Shown: positions 1 to 10,323, counted from the stretch's first letter. The stretch: 38,838 nucleotides of DNA from Mycobacterium sp. (GCA_025965975.1 JAOPVX010000383.1:1-38838); one strand, 5' to 3'. Numbers and translations: made by a program. The notes: generated by a model from the sequence alone, not told the origin.

Positions 1-1488
<1,488 letters not shown>

Positions 1489-1494
1489 TCAGCA

Positions 1495-1585
1495 TCTCCC
1501 TACGCCGGCATTACCCGGTCAGGTTCATACGGTCGACAGCCCCAGCTGTCCTCTCAGCGCACTGGGTGTGCGCTCCCGCGTGTGG
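1495..1585 (-). promoter_or_regulatory. TPP riboswitch (THI box) of thiC
   Basis: Read on the minus strand the leader carries the conserved TPP aptamer pieces in order: a hairpin arm pair around CGCTGAGAG (1551-1559), GAACCTGACC (1517-1526), and GGGTAATGCCGGCG leading to TAGGGAG just before thiC. These are the pyrophosphate and pyrimidine sensor signatures of the family. The Shine-Dalgarno GGGAG sits at the 3' edge of the aptamer, so control is most likely by hiding the ribosome site when TPP binds. No run of U typical of an intrinsic terminator is visible. Confidence 0.93.
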
Positions 1586-1706
1586 ACAGCTCCCACGCTA
1601 GCGCAGCCGTCCAGTGGATGGGAAGAGGAATTGCTCATGGTTGCTTTGTATAGCTAACATATGTGTTTTGCGCCGTTGCTGCGCCATAGGCACGTGAGTG
1701 AACTAG

Positions 1707-3476
1707 ATGACGACTGAGATTGAGATGACGAAACCCCCGGGTGTGGCGGACGCCGATATTGCGCTAGTCGAGACGGCTCGCCGACGCCGGAGCATGGACC
1801 ACGACCACCCCTCCTACAGGTGGATCGTGTTGTCCAACACCACGCTCGGCACGCTTTTGGCGACCATCAACGCGTCGATCGTGTTGATCTCGCTGCCGGC
1901 AATCTTCCGCGGCATCGGCCTCAACGCGCTCGCGCCGGGCAACGTCAGCTATCTGCTGTGGATGCTGATGGGCTACCTGGTGGTGACCGCGGTGTTGGTC
2001 GTTCCGTTCGGCCGACTCGGCGACATGCTCGGCAGGGTCCGCATCTACAACCTGGGCTTTGCCGTCTTCACGTTCGCCGCCATCGCGCTGTCCTTCGACC
2101 CCTTTGATATGGGCAGCGGGGCGCTCTGGCTGATCGGCTGGCGCGTGCTCCAAGGTGTGGGCGGCGCGATGCTGATGGCGTCGTCTTCGGCGATCCTGAC
2201 CGATGCCTTCCCCGCCAATCAGCGCGGCATGGCGCTCGGGGTCAACATGGTGGCTGCCGTCGCGGGATCTTTCCTTGGACTGTTGATCGGCGGCTTCCTC
2301 TCCGAATGGCATTGGAAAGCCGTGTTCTGGGTAGGTGTGCCGATCGGCATCCTTGGCACCATCTGGAGCATTCGCTCACTCAAGGAGCTCGGTGTCCGTA
2401 CGCCCGGCCGACTGGACTGGGCCGGCACCCTGTCCTTTGGCATCGGCCTTACGGTGCTGCTGACGGGAATCACGTATGGCATTCAGCCGTATGGCGATTC
2501 GACGACCGGGTGGACCAGCCCGTGGGTGCTGGGGTCGATCGCCTTCGGCCTGCTATCCCTTGTCGCGTTCTGCTTCATCGAACTGCACGTCGAGTCGCCG
2601 ATGGTCGACATGCGGCTGTTTCGGTCCGCCTCATTCGGGATGGGCAACCTGGCTGGGCTGATGTCCTCGATGGGCCGCGGCGGCCTGCAGTTCATGCTGA
2701 TCATCTGGTTGCAGGGCATCTGGTTGCCGTTGCACGGCTACAGCTTCGAGTCCACCCCGTTGTGGGCGGGTATTTATCTGCTCCCGGTCACAATCGGCTT
2801 CCTGGTGGCCGGACCGGTCGCCGGATCGCTATCCGACCGCTTCGGCGCGCGGCCGTTCACCGTCGGCGGGATGCTGCTCATGGCGGCGTCGTTTGTCGCG
2901 CTGGTGCTCATCCCGGTCGACTTCAACTACTGGGTGTTCGCCGTGCTGGTGTTCCTCAACGGCCTCGGCGGCGGGATCTTCACCGCCCCCAACACCGCGG
3001 CGATCATGTCGAGCGTGCCTGCTGCCCAGCGCGGCGCCGCGTCGGGTGTGCGGGCGACATTCTTCAATGCGGGCTCATCGCTGTCGATCGGAGTCTTCTT
3101 CTCGCTCATGATCATCGGCCTGGCGAATACGCTGCCGGGCGCGATGAGCACGGGGCTGCAGGCGCAGGGGGTGTCCGCGACGGTGGCGCACGACGTGGCG
3201 AATCTGCCACCGGTCGGCAGTCTGTTCGCGGCGTTCCTTGGGTACAACCCGATCGCCGAACTGCTGGCGCCGTCGGGTGCGCTACAGCAGCCGGGTGTCA
3301 ACGTCGAGTTGCTAACGGGCAAGACGTTCTTCCCTCATCTGATCACCGAGCCGTTTCACTCCGGCCTGGTCGTGGTGTTCATCGCCGCCGCGGTGATGAT
3401 GGTGATCGGTTTGATCGCCTCGATCTTCAACCCGGGCCGGTATGGCGACGAGCCGGGCGCCGACAACGAGGCGTGA
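1707..3476 (+). CDS. MFS drug/proton antiporter, DHA2 (14-TM) type
   Basis: A 589-residue multi-span protein of the EmrB/QacA branch of the major facilitator superfamily, expected to export small hydrophobic compounds with proton antiport. After a polar N-terminus of about 45 residues there are many hydrophobic segments. The loop between helices 2 and 3 has motif A (FGRLGDMLGRVRIY), and helix 5 has the glycine-rich motif C region (GSFLGLLIGGFLSEW). Length fits the 14-helix group. A polar loop near residues 480-550 precedes the last helix. The ATG at 1707 has only a weak ribosome site. The gene diverges from thiC and is 30 bases ahead of the acyltransferase, so the two may be co-transcribed. 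The substrate cannot be told from sequence. Confidence 0.9.
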   Translation: MTTEIEMTKPPGVADADIALVETARRRRSMDHDHPSYRWIVLSNTTLGTLLATINASIVLISLPAIFRGIGLNALAPGNVSYLLWMLMGYLVVTAVLVVPFGRLGDMLGRVRIYNLGFAVFTFAAIALSFDPFDMGSGALWLIGWRVLQGVGGAMLMASSSAILTDAFPANQRGMALGVNMVAAVAGSFLGLLIGGFLSEWHWKAVFWVGVPIGILGTIWSIRSLKELGVRTPGRLDWAGTLSFGIGLTVLLTGITYGIQPYGDSTTGWTSPWVLGSIAFGLLSLVAFCFIELHVESPMVDMRLFRSASFGMGNLAGLMSSMGRGGLQFMLIIWLQGIWLPLHGYSFESTPLWAGIYLLPVTIGFLVAGPVAGSLSDRFGARPFTVGGMLLMAASFVALVLIPVDFNYWVFAVLVFLNGLGGGIFTAPNTAAIMSSVPAAQRGAASGVRATFFNAGSSLSIGVFFSLMIIGLANTLPGAMSTGLQAQGVSATVAHDVANLPPVGSLFAAFLGYNPIAELLAPSGALQQPGVNVELLTGKTFFPHLITEPFHSGLVVVFIAAAVMMVIGLIASIFNPGRYGDEPGADNEA

Positions 3477-3488
3477 GAGCCCGCACAA

Positions 3489-3502
3489 CCTGGGTACCCA
3501 GG
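3489..3502. repeat. 14-bp perfect palindrome before acyltransferase start
   Basis: CCTGGGTACCCAGG is a perfect palindrome lying in the 30-base gap between the MFS stop and the acyltransferase ATG, ending 4 bases before it. It occupies the place where a Shine-Dalgarno should be. It could be an operator or could affect ribosome loading. Function is unknown. Confidence 0.5.
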
Positions 3503-3506
3503 CTGC

Positions 3507-4445
3507 ATGACTACCAACACCGACCATCGGTCTGATGATGTCAAGAATCAGGCGCAGCAACATGCCGACGAGGCCCGTACCAGCATGGACGCCCGGCGTC
3601 GGCAACACGATGAGGGGCTCGCGGGCTGGCTGAACAAGCGAGCCGGCGACTGGGAGCTGAGCGGTCCAGCCGAGGCGACGATGCAGCGCCAGAAGTACCT
3701 GTGGAACTTTCTCGTCGACTACTGGTTCCGGATGGAGTTCGACGGTTGGGAAAACCTTCCCGAGCCGCCTGTGCTGCTGGTCGGCATCCACTCAGGTGCG
3801 CCGTTCGTATGGGATGCGTGGACGGTCGGCGTGCAGTGGTGGCGGCGGTTCGGCCAGGACCGGCCACTGCATGGCACCGCGCACGATGCGCTGATGGCTA
3901 TGCCGCTTATCGGTCGATATTTCCGCGCGATGGGCGTGCTGCCGGCCGCGCCGGATTCGATGGCGACCGCATTGGCCGAGGGCCGAGACGTCGCGGTATG
4001 GCCCGGCGGCGAAGTCGACTCGCTACGCCCGTGGAGCGAGCGCGACCAGGCCAACCTGGCCGGTCGAAAAGGGTTCGTCAAGATGGCAATTCGTGCGGGG
4101 GTGCCGATCGTCCCGATCGCGACGGTCGGGGGTGCCGACGCCATGCCTGTCTTGGTCCGCGGCGATCAGCTGTCGCGGGCGCTGCGGCTGGACAAGTTGT
4201 TGCGGCTCAAGGTGTTTCCGATCGCCGTCTCGCTGCCATGGGGCATCGCACCTGCCGCGCTGCCGCAGTTTCCGCTGCCCGCGAAGATCCGGACCCGGCT
4301 CATGCCGGCCATCGAGCTGGATCACGATCCGGATGCGGCCGACGACGACGAGTACATCGAAGAGAAGTACTGGGAAGTGCAAAACAACATTCAGTACGGA
4401 ATGGTCGCGTTGGCGCGCAATCGTGCGCTACCGCTGTTCGGGTAA
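3507..4445 (+). CDS. PlsC/DGAT2-like phospholipid or glycerol acyltransferase
   Basis: A 312-residue protein resembling the lysophospholipid/diacylglycerol acyltransferase superfamily, which moves acyl chains to glycerolipids at the membrane. Residues 1-55 are polar and probably helical. The likely catalytic histidine is in VGIHSGAPFVWD, where His and Asp are seven residues apart and not four as in classical PlsC. The later block VWPGGEVDSLRP takes the place of the FPEGTRS motif, and AIRAGVPIVPIATVGG matches the conserved PIVPV region. No membrane span is obvious. The start has only a weak ribosome site, so an internal start is possible. Exact substrate is not predictable; a role in triacylglycerol or envelope lipid synthesis is inference. 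Confidence 0.78.
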   Translation: MTTNTDHRSDDVKNQAQQHADEARTSMDARRRQHDEGLAGWLNKRAGDWELSGPAEATMQRQKYLWNFLVDYWFRMEFDGWENLPEPPVLLVGIHSGAPFVWDAWTVGVQWWRRFGQDRPLHGTAHDALMAMPLIGRYFRAMGVLPAAPDSMATALAEGRDVAVWPGGEVDSLRPWSERDQANLAGRKGFVKMAIRAGVPIVPIATVGGADAMPVLVRGDQLSRALRLDKLLRLKVFPIAVSLPWGIAPAALPQFPLPAKIRTRLMPAIELDHDPDAADDDEYIEEKYWEVQNNIQYGMVALARNRALPLFG

Positions 4446-4599
4446 CAGCGCGGACCCGCGGCCTGAACGGCGATTAGAACGAGGTGCAGTCGGAATATCG
4501 GCTCACGGCGAACTGCCAGCGTACTCGCAGAAATGGGTGGTGAGGCCGGACCGGGCGATAAGCAGTGTTCCCGCGACATCGGGTCATCCACAGGTGGTG

Positions 4600-5400
4600 C
4601 TAGGTCAGTTCCACCAACACGGGGGCGTGATCGCTGGGTGCCTTGCCTTTGCGTTGCTCGCGCACGATCTCGGCGTGGGTGACGCGGTCGGCGAGGGCCG
4701 GTGAGCCGAGGATGAAGTCGATGCGCATGCCGCGGTTCTTGGGAAACCGCAACTGCGTGTAGTCCCAGTAGGTGTACACGGCGGGCCCGGGCGTGAAAGG
4801 CCGCACTACATCGGCGAATTGAGCGTCGACGATCGCGGTGAACGCCCCGCGTTCGAGCGGGGTGACGTGCGTGCTGTTCGCATAGAACTCCGGGCTCCAG
4901 ACGTCCTCGTCGGTGGGGGCGATGTTCCAGTCCCCGACCAACGCAATCTGCGCCGAGGGTTCCTCAATCAGCCATCGATGCGCCGTGTCGCGGAGGGCGG
5001 CAAGCCATTCCAGCTTGTAGGCGTAGTGCGGCGAGTCCACGGTGCGCCCGTTGGGTACGTACAGGCTCCATACCCGCACACCGCTGCACGTCGCGCCGAG
5101 CGCCCGCGCCTCGGCGGCCGCCTCGACGTCGGGCTTGTCGCTCCATCTGGGCTGGCCGTCGAAACCGACCTGAATGTCGTCGAGCCCGACGCGCGACGCG
5201 ATCGCCACCCCGTTCCATTGGTTGAACCCGCAATGCGCGACGTCGTACCCGAGCGCGACGAACGGCATGGTCGGGAACTGGTCGTCGGAGCACTTGGTTT
5301 CCTGCATGGCCAGCACGTCGACGTCGGCGCGCTCCAGCCAGTCCACGACGCGGTCGACGCGGGCGCGGATGGAGTTCACATTCCATGTCGCCAGTCGCAT
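4600..5400 (-). CDS. xthA: Exodeoxyribonuclease III (AP endonuclease)
   Basis: A 266-residue member of the exonuclease III / AP endonuclease family, which cleaves DNA at abasic sites and trims 3' blocking groups in base excision repair. The catalytic set is visible: Asn7 in TWNVNS, Glu34 in QETK, Asp and Asn in GDWNIAPTDEDV near residue 152, and Asp257-His258 in PSDHAPV. Length is normal. The next gene upstream on the same strand, the GNAT gene, ends 3 bases before this start, so xthA is the last gene of a def-GNAT-xthA unit. This trio matches Rv0429c-Rv0427c of M. tuberculosis. About 150 bases without a recognisable gene or strong hairpin separate it from the convergent acyltransferase. Confidence 0.95.
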   Translation of the reverse strand: MRLATWNVNSIRARVDRVVDWLERADVDVLAMQETKCSDDQFPTMPFVALGYDVAHCGFNQWNGVAIASRVGLDDIQVGFDGQPRWSDKPDVEAAAEARALGATCSGVRVWSLYVPNGRTVDSPHYAYKLEWLAALRDTAHRWLIEEPSAQIALVGDWNIAPTDEDVWSPEFYANSTHVTPLERGAFTAIVDAQFADVVRPFTPGPAVYTYWDYTQLRFPKNRGMRIDFILGSPALADRVTHAEIVREQRKGKAPSDHAPVLVELT

Positions 5401-5403
5401 GGC

Positions 5404-6294
5404 CTACAGGCTACGAGCATCGACGTATCGCGAGCGGTGGTGAACGGAAAAGCCCATCGACTCGTACAACCCTTTCGCCGCGGTGTTGTCGGCGAGCACC
5501 TGCACGTAGGCGCGCGTCGCACCGCGATCGGCGCCCCACGCCAACAGCGCTTTGCACAGTTCGCGGGCCATGCCGCGCCGCCGCGCCGCCTCGACCACGT
5601 GGACCGCCGACAGCCCCACCCAGCGTGTGCCGTCGGGCGCCGTTGTGGTGGCCGCCCTTCCGACGGCGCCGCCGGCGGTCGTCGCGAACGCCACCTCGCC
5701 GTCGATCACGGCGGTCAACACGTCGACCGGGACGTCGCGCCGGTATAGGCCCAGCCACTCGTCGTCCGGCCGGGCCGCGATCGCCACCGTCGACGGTCGC
5801 TGCGCCGTCACATCGCCTGTCATGACCAGGTTTTCGGCGTCGGTCGGCACTCCGAGCGGGATGCGCAACAGTCGATCCGGCGCGGCCACTAACGGTGCCG
5901 CCGCGCGGGCCGCATACCAGTCGACGAGCGCGCCTACGTCGTTTCCCGTCGGAACATCGAGCGGGACAGCCGAATTCGCGCGACGGGTGCTACCACGGCC
6001 GAAACGCAGCAGCCAGCCCTCGAGCCACTGCTGTTCGACGCCTGGCCATGCCAGCGCCGCCGCGTACTCGATGTTGCGAATTTCGCCGGTGCGCACCGGT
6101 GCCGCGGCAAGTGCTTTGATCGCCACCACGTCGGCGAATGCGACGTCCACCACGTCGCCGCGTTTGGTGCGAACGCTCAGCGTCGGGCCGATGGCGAGTA
6201 GATGGCCGATCACGTCGGTCAGCGGCGGCACTGATCCGACCGGCAGCCGGTATCGCAGGCTGACCCGTGTCCCGACCGGGGGCAGTTCGCCCAT
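5404..6294 (-). CDS. GNAT family N-acetyltransferase (Rv0428c-like)
   Basis: A 296-residue protein with a C-terminal GNAT fold that would use acetyl-CoA to acetylate an unknown amine. The C-terminal part has the pattern VEAARRRGMARELCKALL, which is the R-x-x-G-x-A loop that holds the CoA pyrophosphate, followed by ADNTAAKGLYESMGF, typical of the last GNAT strands. The N-terminal 80 residues form a separate beta-rich part (RVSLRYRLPVG, GDVVDVAFADVVAIK) of unknown role. It begins 3 bases after the def stop and ends 3 bases before xthA, so translational coupling is likely. The substrate is unknown. Confidence 0.85.
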   Translation of the reverse strand: MGELPPVGTRVSLRYRLPVGSVPPLTDVIGHLLAIGPTLSVRTKRGDVVDVAFADVVAIKALAAAPVRTGEIRNIEYAAALAWPGVEQQWLEGWLLRFGRGSTRRANSAVPLDVPTGNDVGALVDWYAARAAAPLVAAPDRLLRIPLGVPTDAENLVMTGDVTAQRPSTVAIAARPDDEWLGLYRRDVPVDVLTAVIDGEVAFATTAGGAVGRAATTTAPDGTRWVGLSAVHVVEAARRRGMARELCKALLAWGADRGATRAYVQVLADNTAAKGLYESMGFSVHHRSRYVDARSL

Positions 6295-6297
6295 GAC

Positions 6298-6891
6298 CTA
6301 GTGACCGAACGGATCGGGATCTATGCCGGGCGTCCAACTCAGCCCCGGCACCCCCCAGCCGTGCGACTTCACCGTCCGCTTCGCGCTGCGCGCGTTCCGG
6401 CCGACCAGCCTGTCCAGATACAGGAAGCCGTCCAGATGGCCCGTCTCGTGCTGCAGCATCCGCGCAAACAGGTCGTTGCCCTCGATCGTGATTGCGGTGC
6501 CCTCGGCGTCCAAGCCGGTAACCCGCGCCCAGCTGGCCCGCCCGGTCGGGAACGATTCCCCTGGAACCGACAGGCAGCCCTCGTCGTCGTTCTCGGGGTC
6601 TGGCATGGTCTCGGGCACCTCGGACGTCTCGAGTACCGGGTTGACGACGACGCCTCGGCGGCGGGTGGTGCGGCCGCGCTCGTCGGCGCAGTCGTAGACG
6701 AATACCCGCTTGGAGACGCCGATCTGGTTCGCGGCGAGCCCCACCCCATTGGCAGCGTCCATCGTGTCGTAGAGGTCCTTGATCAACTCCGCGACATCGG
6801 CCGGCAGCGAACCGTCGTCGCCGACGGGCACCGGCTCGGTCGCGGTGTGTAAGACGGGATCTCCCACGATGCGGATGGGTACGACGGCCAT
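6298..6891 (-). CDS. def: Peptide deformylase
   Basis: A 197-residue metalloenzyme that removes the formyl group from the N-terminal methionine of new proteins. All three family motifs are present: [10 protein letters not shown] (motif 1), EGCLSVPG (motif 2, metal-binding Cys) and QHETGHLDG (motif 3, HExxH with the two metal-binding His). I chose the ATG at 6891 because [21 protein letters not shown] is the typical mycobacterial N-terminus and the length equals the M. tuberculosis enzyme. The frame stays open further upstream without family similarity. The sequence runs TTAAGCTTGCCGACC just before the start, with no strong Shine-Dalgarno. Confidence 0.96.
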   Translation of the reverse strand: MAVVPIRIVGDPVLHTATEPVPVGDDGSLPADVAELIKDLYDTMDAANGVGLAANQIGVSKRVFVYDCADERGRTTRRRGVVVNPVLETSEVPETMPDPENDDEGCLSVPGESFPTGRASWARVTGLDAEGTAITIEGNDLFARMLQHETGHLDGFLYLDRLVGRNARSAKRTVKSHGWGVPGLSWTPGIDPDPFGH

Positions 6892-6925
6892 GGTCGGCAA
6901 GCTTAATGAGCCGACTCGCGGGTCT

Positions 6926-6941
6926 GGCTGACGCCTCAGCC
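6926..6941. repeat. Small hairpin in def / DUF3263 divergent gap
   Basis: GGCTGA and TCAGCC form six-base arms around the loop CGCC between two divergent genes. It may be a regulatory site or chance; no promoter elements could be placed with confidence in the 124-base gap. Confidence 0.3.
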
Positions 6942-7015
6942 TGCCAACCCGTGGTTGAATGTTCGCCGAAACCCCAGTGTTGTCAATTCGACTGTCGGAA
7001 GGGCCCAGGAGCGAT

Positions 7016-7324
7016 ATGGACGGCGCGATCGCGCGGACTGAGCGATCCGGGGACGACGCTGATCTCACCGATGGGCTGACCCGGCGCGAGCACGACATCT
7101 TGGCGTTCGAACGTCAGTGGTGGAAGTACGCCGGCTCCAAGGAAGACGCCATCAAGGAACTCTTCTCGATGTCGGCCACCCGGTACTACCAGGTGCTCAA
7201 CGCGCTTGTGGACCGCCCTGAGGCGCTGGCGGCCGACCCGATGCTGGTCAAACGGCTGCGGCGGCTTCGGGCCGGTCGGCAGAAGGCCCGGGCGGCGCGT
7301 CGGCTCGGCTTCGACGTCACCTAA
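7016..7324 (+). CDS. DUF3263 protein (Rv0430-like)
   Basis: A small basic protein of 102 residues conserved in mycobacteria and relatives. It contains [20 protein letters not shown] followed by [25 protein letters not shown], a pattern resembling a helix-turn-helix, and ends in a strongly basic tail ([18 protein letters not shown]). DNA binding is therefore a reasonable inference, but I know of no proven function. The ATG at 7016 was chosen because AGGAG lies 4 bases before it and the length equals the M. tuberculosis homologue. The open frame extends upstream to 6959 without a good ribosome site. It diverges from def and precedes virR. Confidence 0.88.
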   Translation: MDGAIARTERSGDDADLTDGLTRREHDILAFERQWWKYAGSKEDAIKELFSMSATRYYQVLNALVDRPEALAADPMLVKRLRRLRAGRQKARAARRLGFDVT

Positions 7325-7326
7325 AG

Positions 7327-7344
7327 CCCGGGGCGAGCCCCGGG
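7327..7344 (+). terminator. GC-rich hairpin after DUF3263 gene
   Basis: CCCGGGG and CCCCGGG form a perfect seven-base stem around CGAG, starting 2 bases after the TAA stop. There is no T-run, as is common for mycobacterial hairpins, so it may terminate weakly or protect the 3' end. Confidence 0.5.
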
Positions 7345-7389
7345 GAGACTGCACGGGCCGAGTGGGCCCCCTCGATACAGTGGGCGGTA

Positions 7390-7857
7390 ATGAACCAGCG
7401 AAGTTCCTCCGGGCTGCCTCTGCGCGCCATGGTGATGGTGTTGTTGTTCCTCGGCGTGGTGTTTCTGTTGGTCGGGTTCCAGGCGATGGGCTCCGGCGAC
7501 TCTGAGGGTGACCAGTCGTCGTCGCTCGCCACCACCACCGTCTCCACATCGAGCTCGGCGACGTCGTCCCCGTCACCGGCGCCGGCGAAGGCCGACGTGC
7601 GCGTCTACAACATCTCGTCGACCGAAGGCGCCGCCGAAAGCACAGCCAATCGGCTGCGGGGAGCCGGCTGGAACGTCACCGAAACCGGCAACCTTAGCCT
7701 GCCGGAGGTCGCGGCCACCACCGTGTTCTTCAGTGACGCGCCGGGCGAGCACGAGGCCGCCGACCAGGTGGGCAAGCTGCTCGCGGCGCCGGTGCAGCCG
7801 CGCGTGCCCGCGTTGGCCGAGCAACCGCCGGGCGTGGTCGTGGCGGTCACCGGCTAG
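7390..7857 (+). CDS. virR: LytR C-terminal domain membrane protein (VirR/Rv0431-like)
   Basis: A 155-residue protein anchored by one N-terminal transmembrane helix (about residues 12-33), then a Ser/Thr/Pro-rich linker (about 35-65), then a LytR_C domain beginning ADVRVYNISSTEGAAESTANRLRG. In M. tuberculosis the homologue VirR (Rv0431) is linked to cell-envelope integrity and release of membrane vesicles. The LytR_C domain would sit outside the membrane near peptidoglycan. It is directly followed by sodC after 9 bases, the same neighbour as in M. tuberculosis. The gene symbol rests on that order and on the domain layout. Confidence 0.85.
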   Translation: MNQRSSSGLPLRAMVMVLLFLGVVFLLVGFQAMGSGDSEGDQSSSLATTTVSTSSSATSSPSPAPAKADVRVYNISSTEGAAESTANRLRGAGWNVTETGNLSLPEVAATTVFFSDAPGEHEAADQVGKLLAAPVQPRVPALAEQPPGVVVAVTG

Positions 7858-7866
7858 GCTCTTGCC

Positions 7867-8571
7867 ATGATCAAGACCGCCGCTGCCGCCGCCTTGTTCG
7901 CAGTTCCCGTTCTCGCCTTGAGCGCGTGCAGCCCGAATGAACCCGTTGCTACCTCACCCGGCACCACGCCGTCGATCTGGACCGGCTCGCCGTCACCCTC
8001 GGCGTCGCCCAGTCAGGGCCAGGGCGGACCCGGTACCGGCCCTGCCGCCACCGGCGAGAAGCTCACCGCCCAGCTGAAACTGGCCGACGGCACCACGGTG
8101 GCCACCGCCGACTTCGAGTTCGCGGGCGGCTTCGCCACCGTCACGGTGCAGACGACCGCGCCGGGTGCGCTCACGCCGGGCTTCCACGGTATGCACATCC
8201 ACTCGGTCGGTAAGTGCGAGGCCAACTCCGTCGCGCCGACCGGTGGCGCACCCGGCGACTTCAATTCCGCGGGTGGGCATTTCCAGAAGGCCGGCCACAC
8301 CACACATCCGGCCAGCGGCGACCTGACGTCCCTGCAGGTCCGCCAGGACGGCACCGCGAAGCTGGTGACGACGACCGACGCGTTCACCGCCGAGGATCTG
8401 CTCGGCGGCGCCAAGACCGCGATCATCATCCACGCGAAGTCGGACAACTTCGCCAACATTCCGCCGGAGCGCTACCAGCAGGTCAACGGCAACCCACCGC
8501 CGGACGAAACCACCCTGGCCACCGGCGACGCCGGAAAGCGCGTGGCGTGCGGTGTTATCGGCACCGGCTAA
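7867..8571 (+). CDS. sodC: Cu/Zn superoxide dismutase lipoprotein
   Basis: A 234-residue periplasmic or surface superoxide dismutase that converts superoxide to hydrogen peroxide and oxygen. The signal peptide ends in the lipobox LSAC, giving a lipid-modified Cys21, followed by a Ser/Pro/Gly-rich linker to about residue 65. Copper ligands appear in [13 protein letters not shown], bridging and zinc ligands in [21 protein letters not shown], and the last copper ligand in [10 protein letters not shown]. The closing CGVIG holds the disulfide partner. It follows virR by 9 bases and its 3' end overlaps the next gene by 20 bases, so the genes are probably read as one unit. Confidence 0.95.
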   Translation: MIKTAAAAALFAVPVLALSACSPNEPVATSPGTTPSIWTGSPSPSASPSQGQGGPGTGPAATGEKLTAQLKLADGTTVATADFEFAGGFATVTVQTTAPGALTPGFHGMHIHSVGKCEANSVAPTGGAPGDFNSAGGHFQKAGHTTHPASGDLTSLQVRQDGTAKLVTTTDAFTAEDLLGGAKTAIIIHAKSDNFANIPPERYQQVNGNPPPDETTLATGDAGKRVACGVIGTG

Positions 8572-9685
8572 CAGCCACATAGATTTCGCCGGCTCGCCCC
8601 GGCCGACCCTTGGGGTCGAGTGGGAGTTCGCGCTCGTCGACGCCGAGACCCGCGACGTGAGCAACGTGGCCACCGAGGTGATCGAGGAGCTGGGCGAGAA
8701 CAACCCGCATGTGCACAAGGAACTGTTGCGCAACACCGTCGAGATCGTCACCGGCATTTGCGATTCAGTGCCGCAGGCGATGGAGGATCTGCGGTCGACA
8801 CTGAAGACTGCGCGAAAGATCGTTCGCGACCGCGGGATGGAGCTGTTCTGCGCCGGTACGCATCCGTTTGCGAAATGGTCCCATGAGAGTCTTACGGACG
8901 CGCCGCGCTATGCCGAGCTGATCAAGCGCACCCAGTGGTGGGGGCGCCAGATGTTGATCTGGGGTGTGCACGTACATGTGGGCATCTCGTCGGCACACAA
9001 GGTGATGGCGATCAACACGTCGTTGCTCAATCACTACCCGCACCTCCTGGCGCTCTCCGCGTCCTCACCGTTCTGGGACGGCGAGGACACCGGCTACGCC
9101 TCCAACCGCGCGATGATGTTCCAGCAGCTGCCGACGGCCGGGCTGCCGTTCCACTTCCAGACCTGGGCGGAGTGGGAAGGCTTCGTCAACGACCAGAAGA
9201 AGACCGGCATCATCGACCACATGAATGAAATCCGTTGGGACATCCGGCCTTCACCGCACAAGGGCACGGTCGAGGTGCGGATATTCGACGGCGTGTCCAA
9301 CATCCGCGAGCTTAGCGCGCTTGTTGCGCTGACCCATTGCCTGATCGTCGACCTCGACCGCCGCCTCGATGCCGGTGAGCGGCTGCCGACCATGCCGCCC
9401 TGGCACGTGCAGGAAAACAAATGGCGCGCAGCGCGTTACGGCCTTGACGCCGTCATCATCTTGGATGCAGAGAGCAACGAGCGATTGGTGACCGAGGATC
9501 TCGACGAGCTGCTGAACCGGCTCGAGCCGGTGGCCAAGTCGTTGCGCTGTGGCGACGAACTCGCCGGGGTCGCCGATATCTACGGCTCAGGTGCGTCCTA
9601 TCAACGACAGCGCCGGGTCGCCGAAGAGCACGACGGCGACCTGCGAGCGGTGGTTGACGCGCTGGTTGGCGAGCTGGATATCTAG
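8552..9685 (+). CDS. YbdK-type glutamate-cysteine ligase family protein (Rv0433-like)
   Basis: A 377-residue member of the carboxylate-amine ligase / glutamate-cysteine ligase 2 family. Bacterial relatives show weak gamma-glutamyl-cysteine ligase activity, but mycobacteria use mycothiol, so the true product is uncertain. Family landmarks are [12 protein letters not shown] (metal-binding Glu residues), [21 protein letters not shown] and [17 protein letters not shown]. The chosen GTG at 8552 overlaps the sodC end by 20 bases and gives a length close to the M. tuberculosis protein. Its first ten residues are not conserved, so a later start is possible. It ends 2 bases before the Lon-domain gene. 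Confidence 0.88.
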   Translation: MLSAPANSHIDFAGSPRPTLGVEWEFALVDAETRDVSNVATEVIEELGENNPHVHKELLRNTVEIVTGICDSVPQAMEDLRSTLKTARKIVRDRGMELFCAGTHPFAKWSHESLTDAPRYAELIKRTQWWGRQMLIWGVHVHVGISSAHKVMAINTSLLNHYPHLLALSASSPFWDGEDTGYASNRAMMFQQLPTAGLPFHFQTWAEWEGFVNDQKKTGIIDHMNEIRWDIRPSPHKGTVEVRIFDGVSNIRELSALVALTHCLIVDLDRRLDAGERLPTMPPWHVQENKWRAARYGLDAVIILDAESNERLVTEDLDELLNRLEPVAKSLRCGDELAGVADIYGSGASYQRQRRVAEEHDGDLRAVVDALVGELDI

Positions 9686-9687
9686 CC

Positions 9688-10323
9688 GTGCCCGTCACGC
9701 CGATGTTTCCGCTCGAGGTGGCGATGCTGCCGGGCGAGGAACTACCGTTGCGGATCTTCGAGCCGCGGTATTCCGCACTGGTTTCCGATTGCCTTTCGTC
9801 GGATGATCCTGCGTTCGGCGTTGTGTTGATAGCGGCGGGCCGCGAGGTCGGCGGAGGAGATGCGCGCAGCGATATCGGCGCGCTGGCCCGTATCACCGAG
9901 TGCGCCGATTTCGGCGATGGGCGCTACCGGCTGCGATGCGTGATGGCCGAGCGGATCCGGGTGCTCGAGTGGCACCCCGACGATCCCTATCCGCGCGCGG
10001 CGGTCGAGGTTTGGCCCGACGAGCCCGGTGCGGCCGTCGACGTCGAGGCGATCCGTGATGTCGAGGACCGGATGATCGCGTTGTTCGAGCGGATCGTCGC
10101 CGCCCGGGGCGCGCAGGTGGACGCGCGGGACGTCGTTGTCGGTGCCGACGCGTCCGGCGATGCCGCAATGTGGTTGTACGCGTTGGCTTCCCGGGTACCG
10201 ATGGGTCAGGCCGACCGGTATGCGGTGCTGGCGGCGCCCACCGTCGCCGCACGGGTTGGGGCGCTTCGGGACGCGGTGGAGACCGTGACCGCGATGGTGG
10301 AGTTCCAGTTATCGGACGGCTAG
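9688..10323 (+). CDS. Stand-alone Lon substrate-binding domain protein (Rv0434-like)
   Basis: A 211-residue protein consisting only of a Lon N-terminal (LAN/PUA-like) domain, without ATPase or protease parts. The opening MFPLEVAMLPGEELPLRIFEPRYSAL is the typical Lon N-domain start, and ADFGDGRYRLRCVMAERIRVLEW continues it. It may bind unfolded proteins or act as an adaptor; this is inference. Start is GTG at 9688, 2 bases after the upstream stop. Its TAG stop overlaps the TAG of the convergent methyltransferase in the shared palindrome CTAG at 10320-10323. Confidence 0.88.
   Translation: MPVTPMFPLEVAMLPGEELPLRIFEPRYSALVSDCLSSDDPAFGVVLIAAGREVGGGDARSDIGALARITECADFGDGRYRLRCVMAERIRVLEWHPDDPYPRAAVEVWPDEPGAAVDVEAIRDVEDRMIALFERIVAARGAQVDARDVVVGADASGDAAMWLYALASRVPMGQADRYAVLAAPTVAARVGALRDAVETVTAMVEFQLSDG

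Noticed and set aside
2306-3535. 409-codon open frame inside the MFS gene
   Set aside because: It runs out of frame within a clear 14-helix transporter, is Arg-rich and has no family features; it is a high-GC shadow.
4446-4599. Small gene or RNA in the convergent gap between acyltransferase and xthA
   Set aside because: Only a 66-codon frame without a ribosome site or family likeness is seen, and no clear hairpin.
6892-7098. Longer Def with 69 extra N-terminal residues
   Set aside because: The extension is Arg/Ser-rich, unlike any Def, overlaps the divergent gene, and the internal ATG at 6891 gives the exact family N-terminus.
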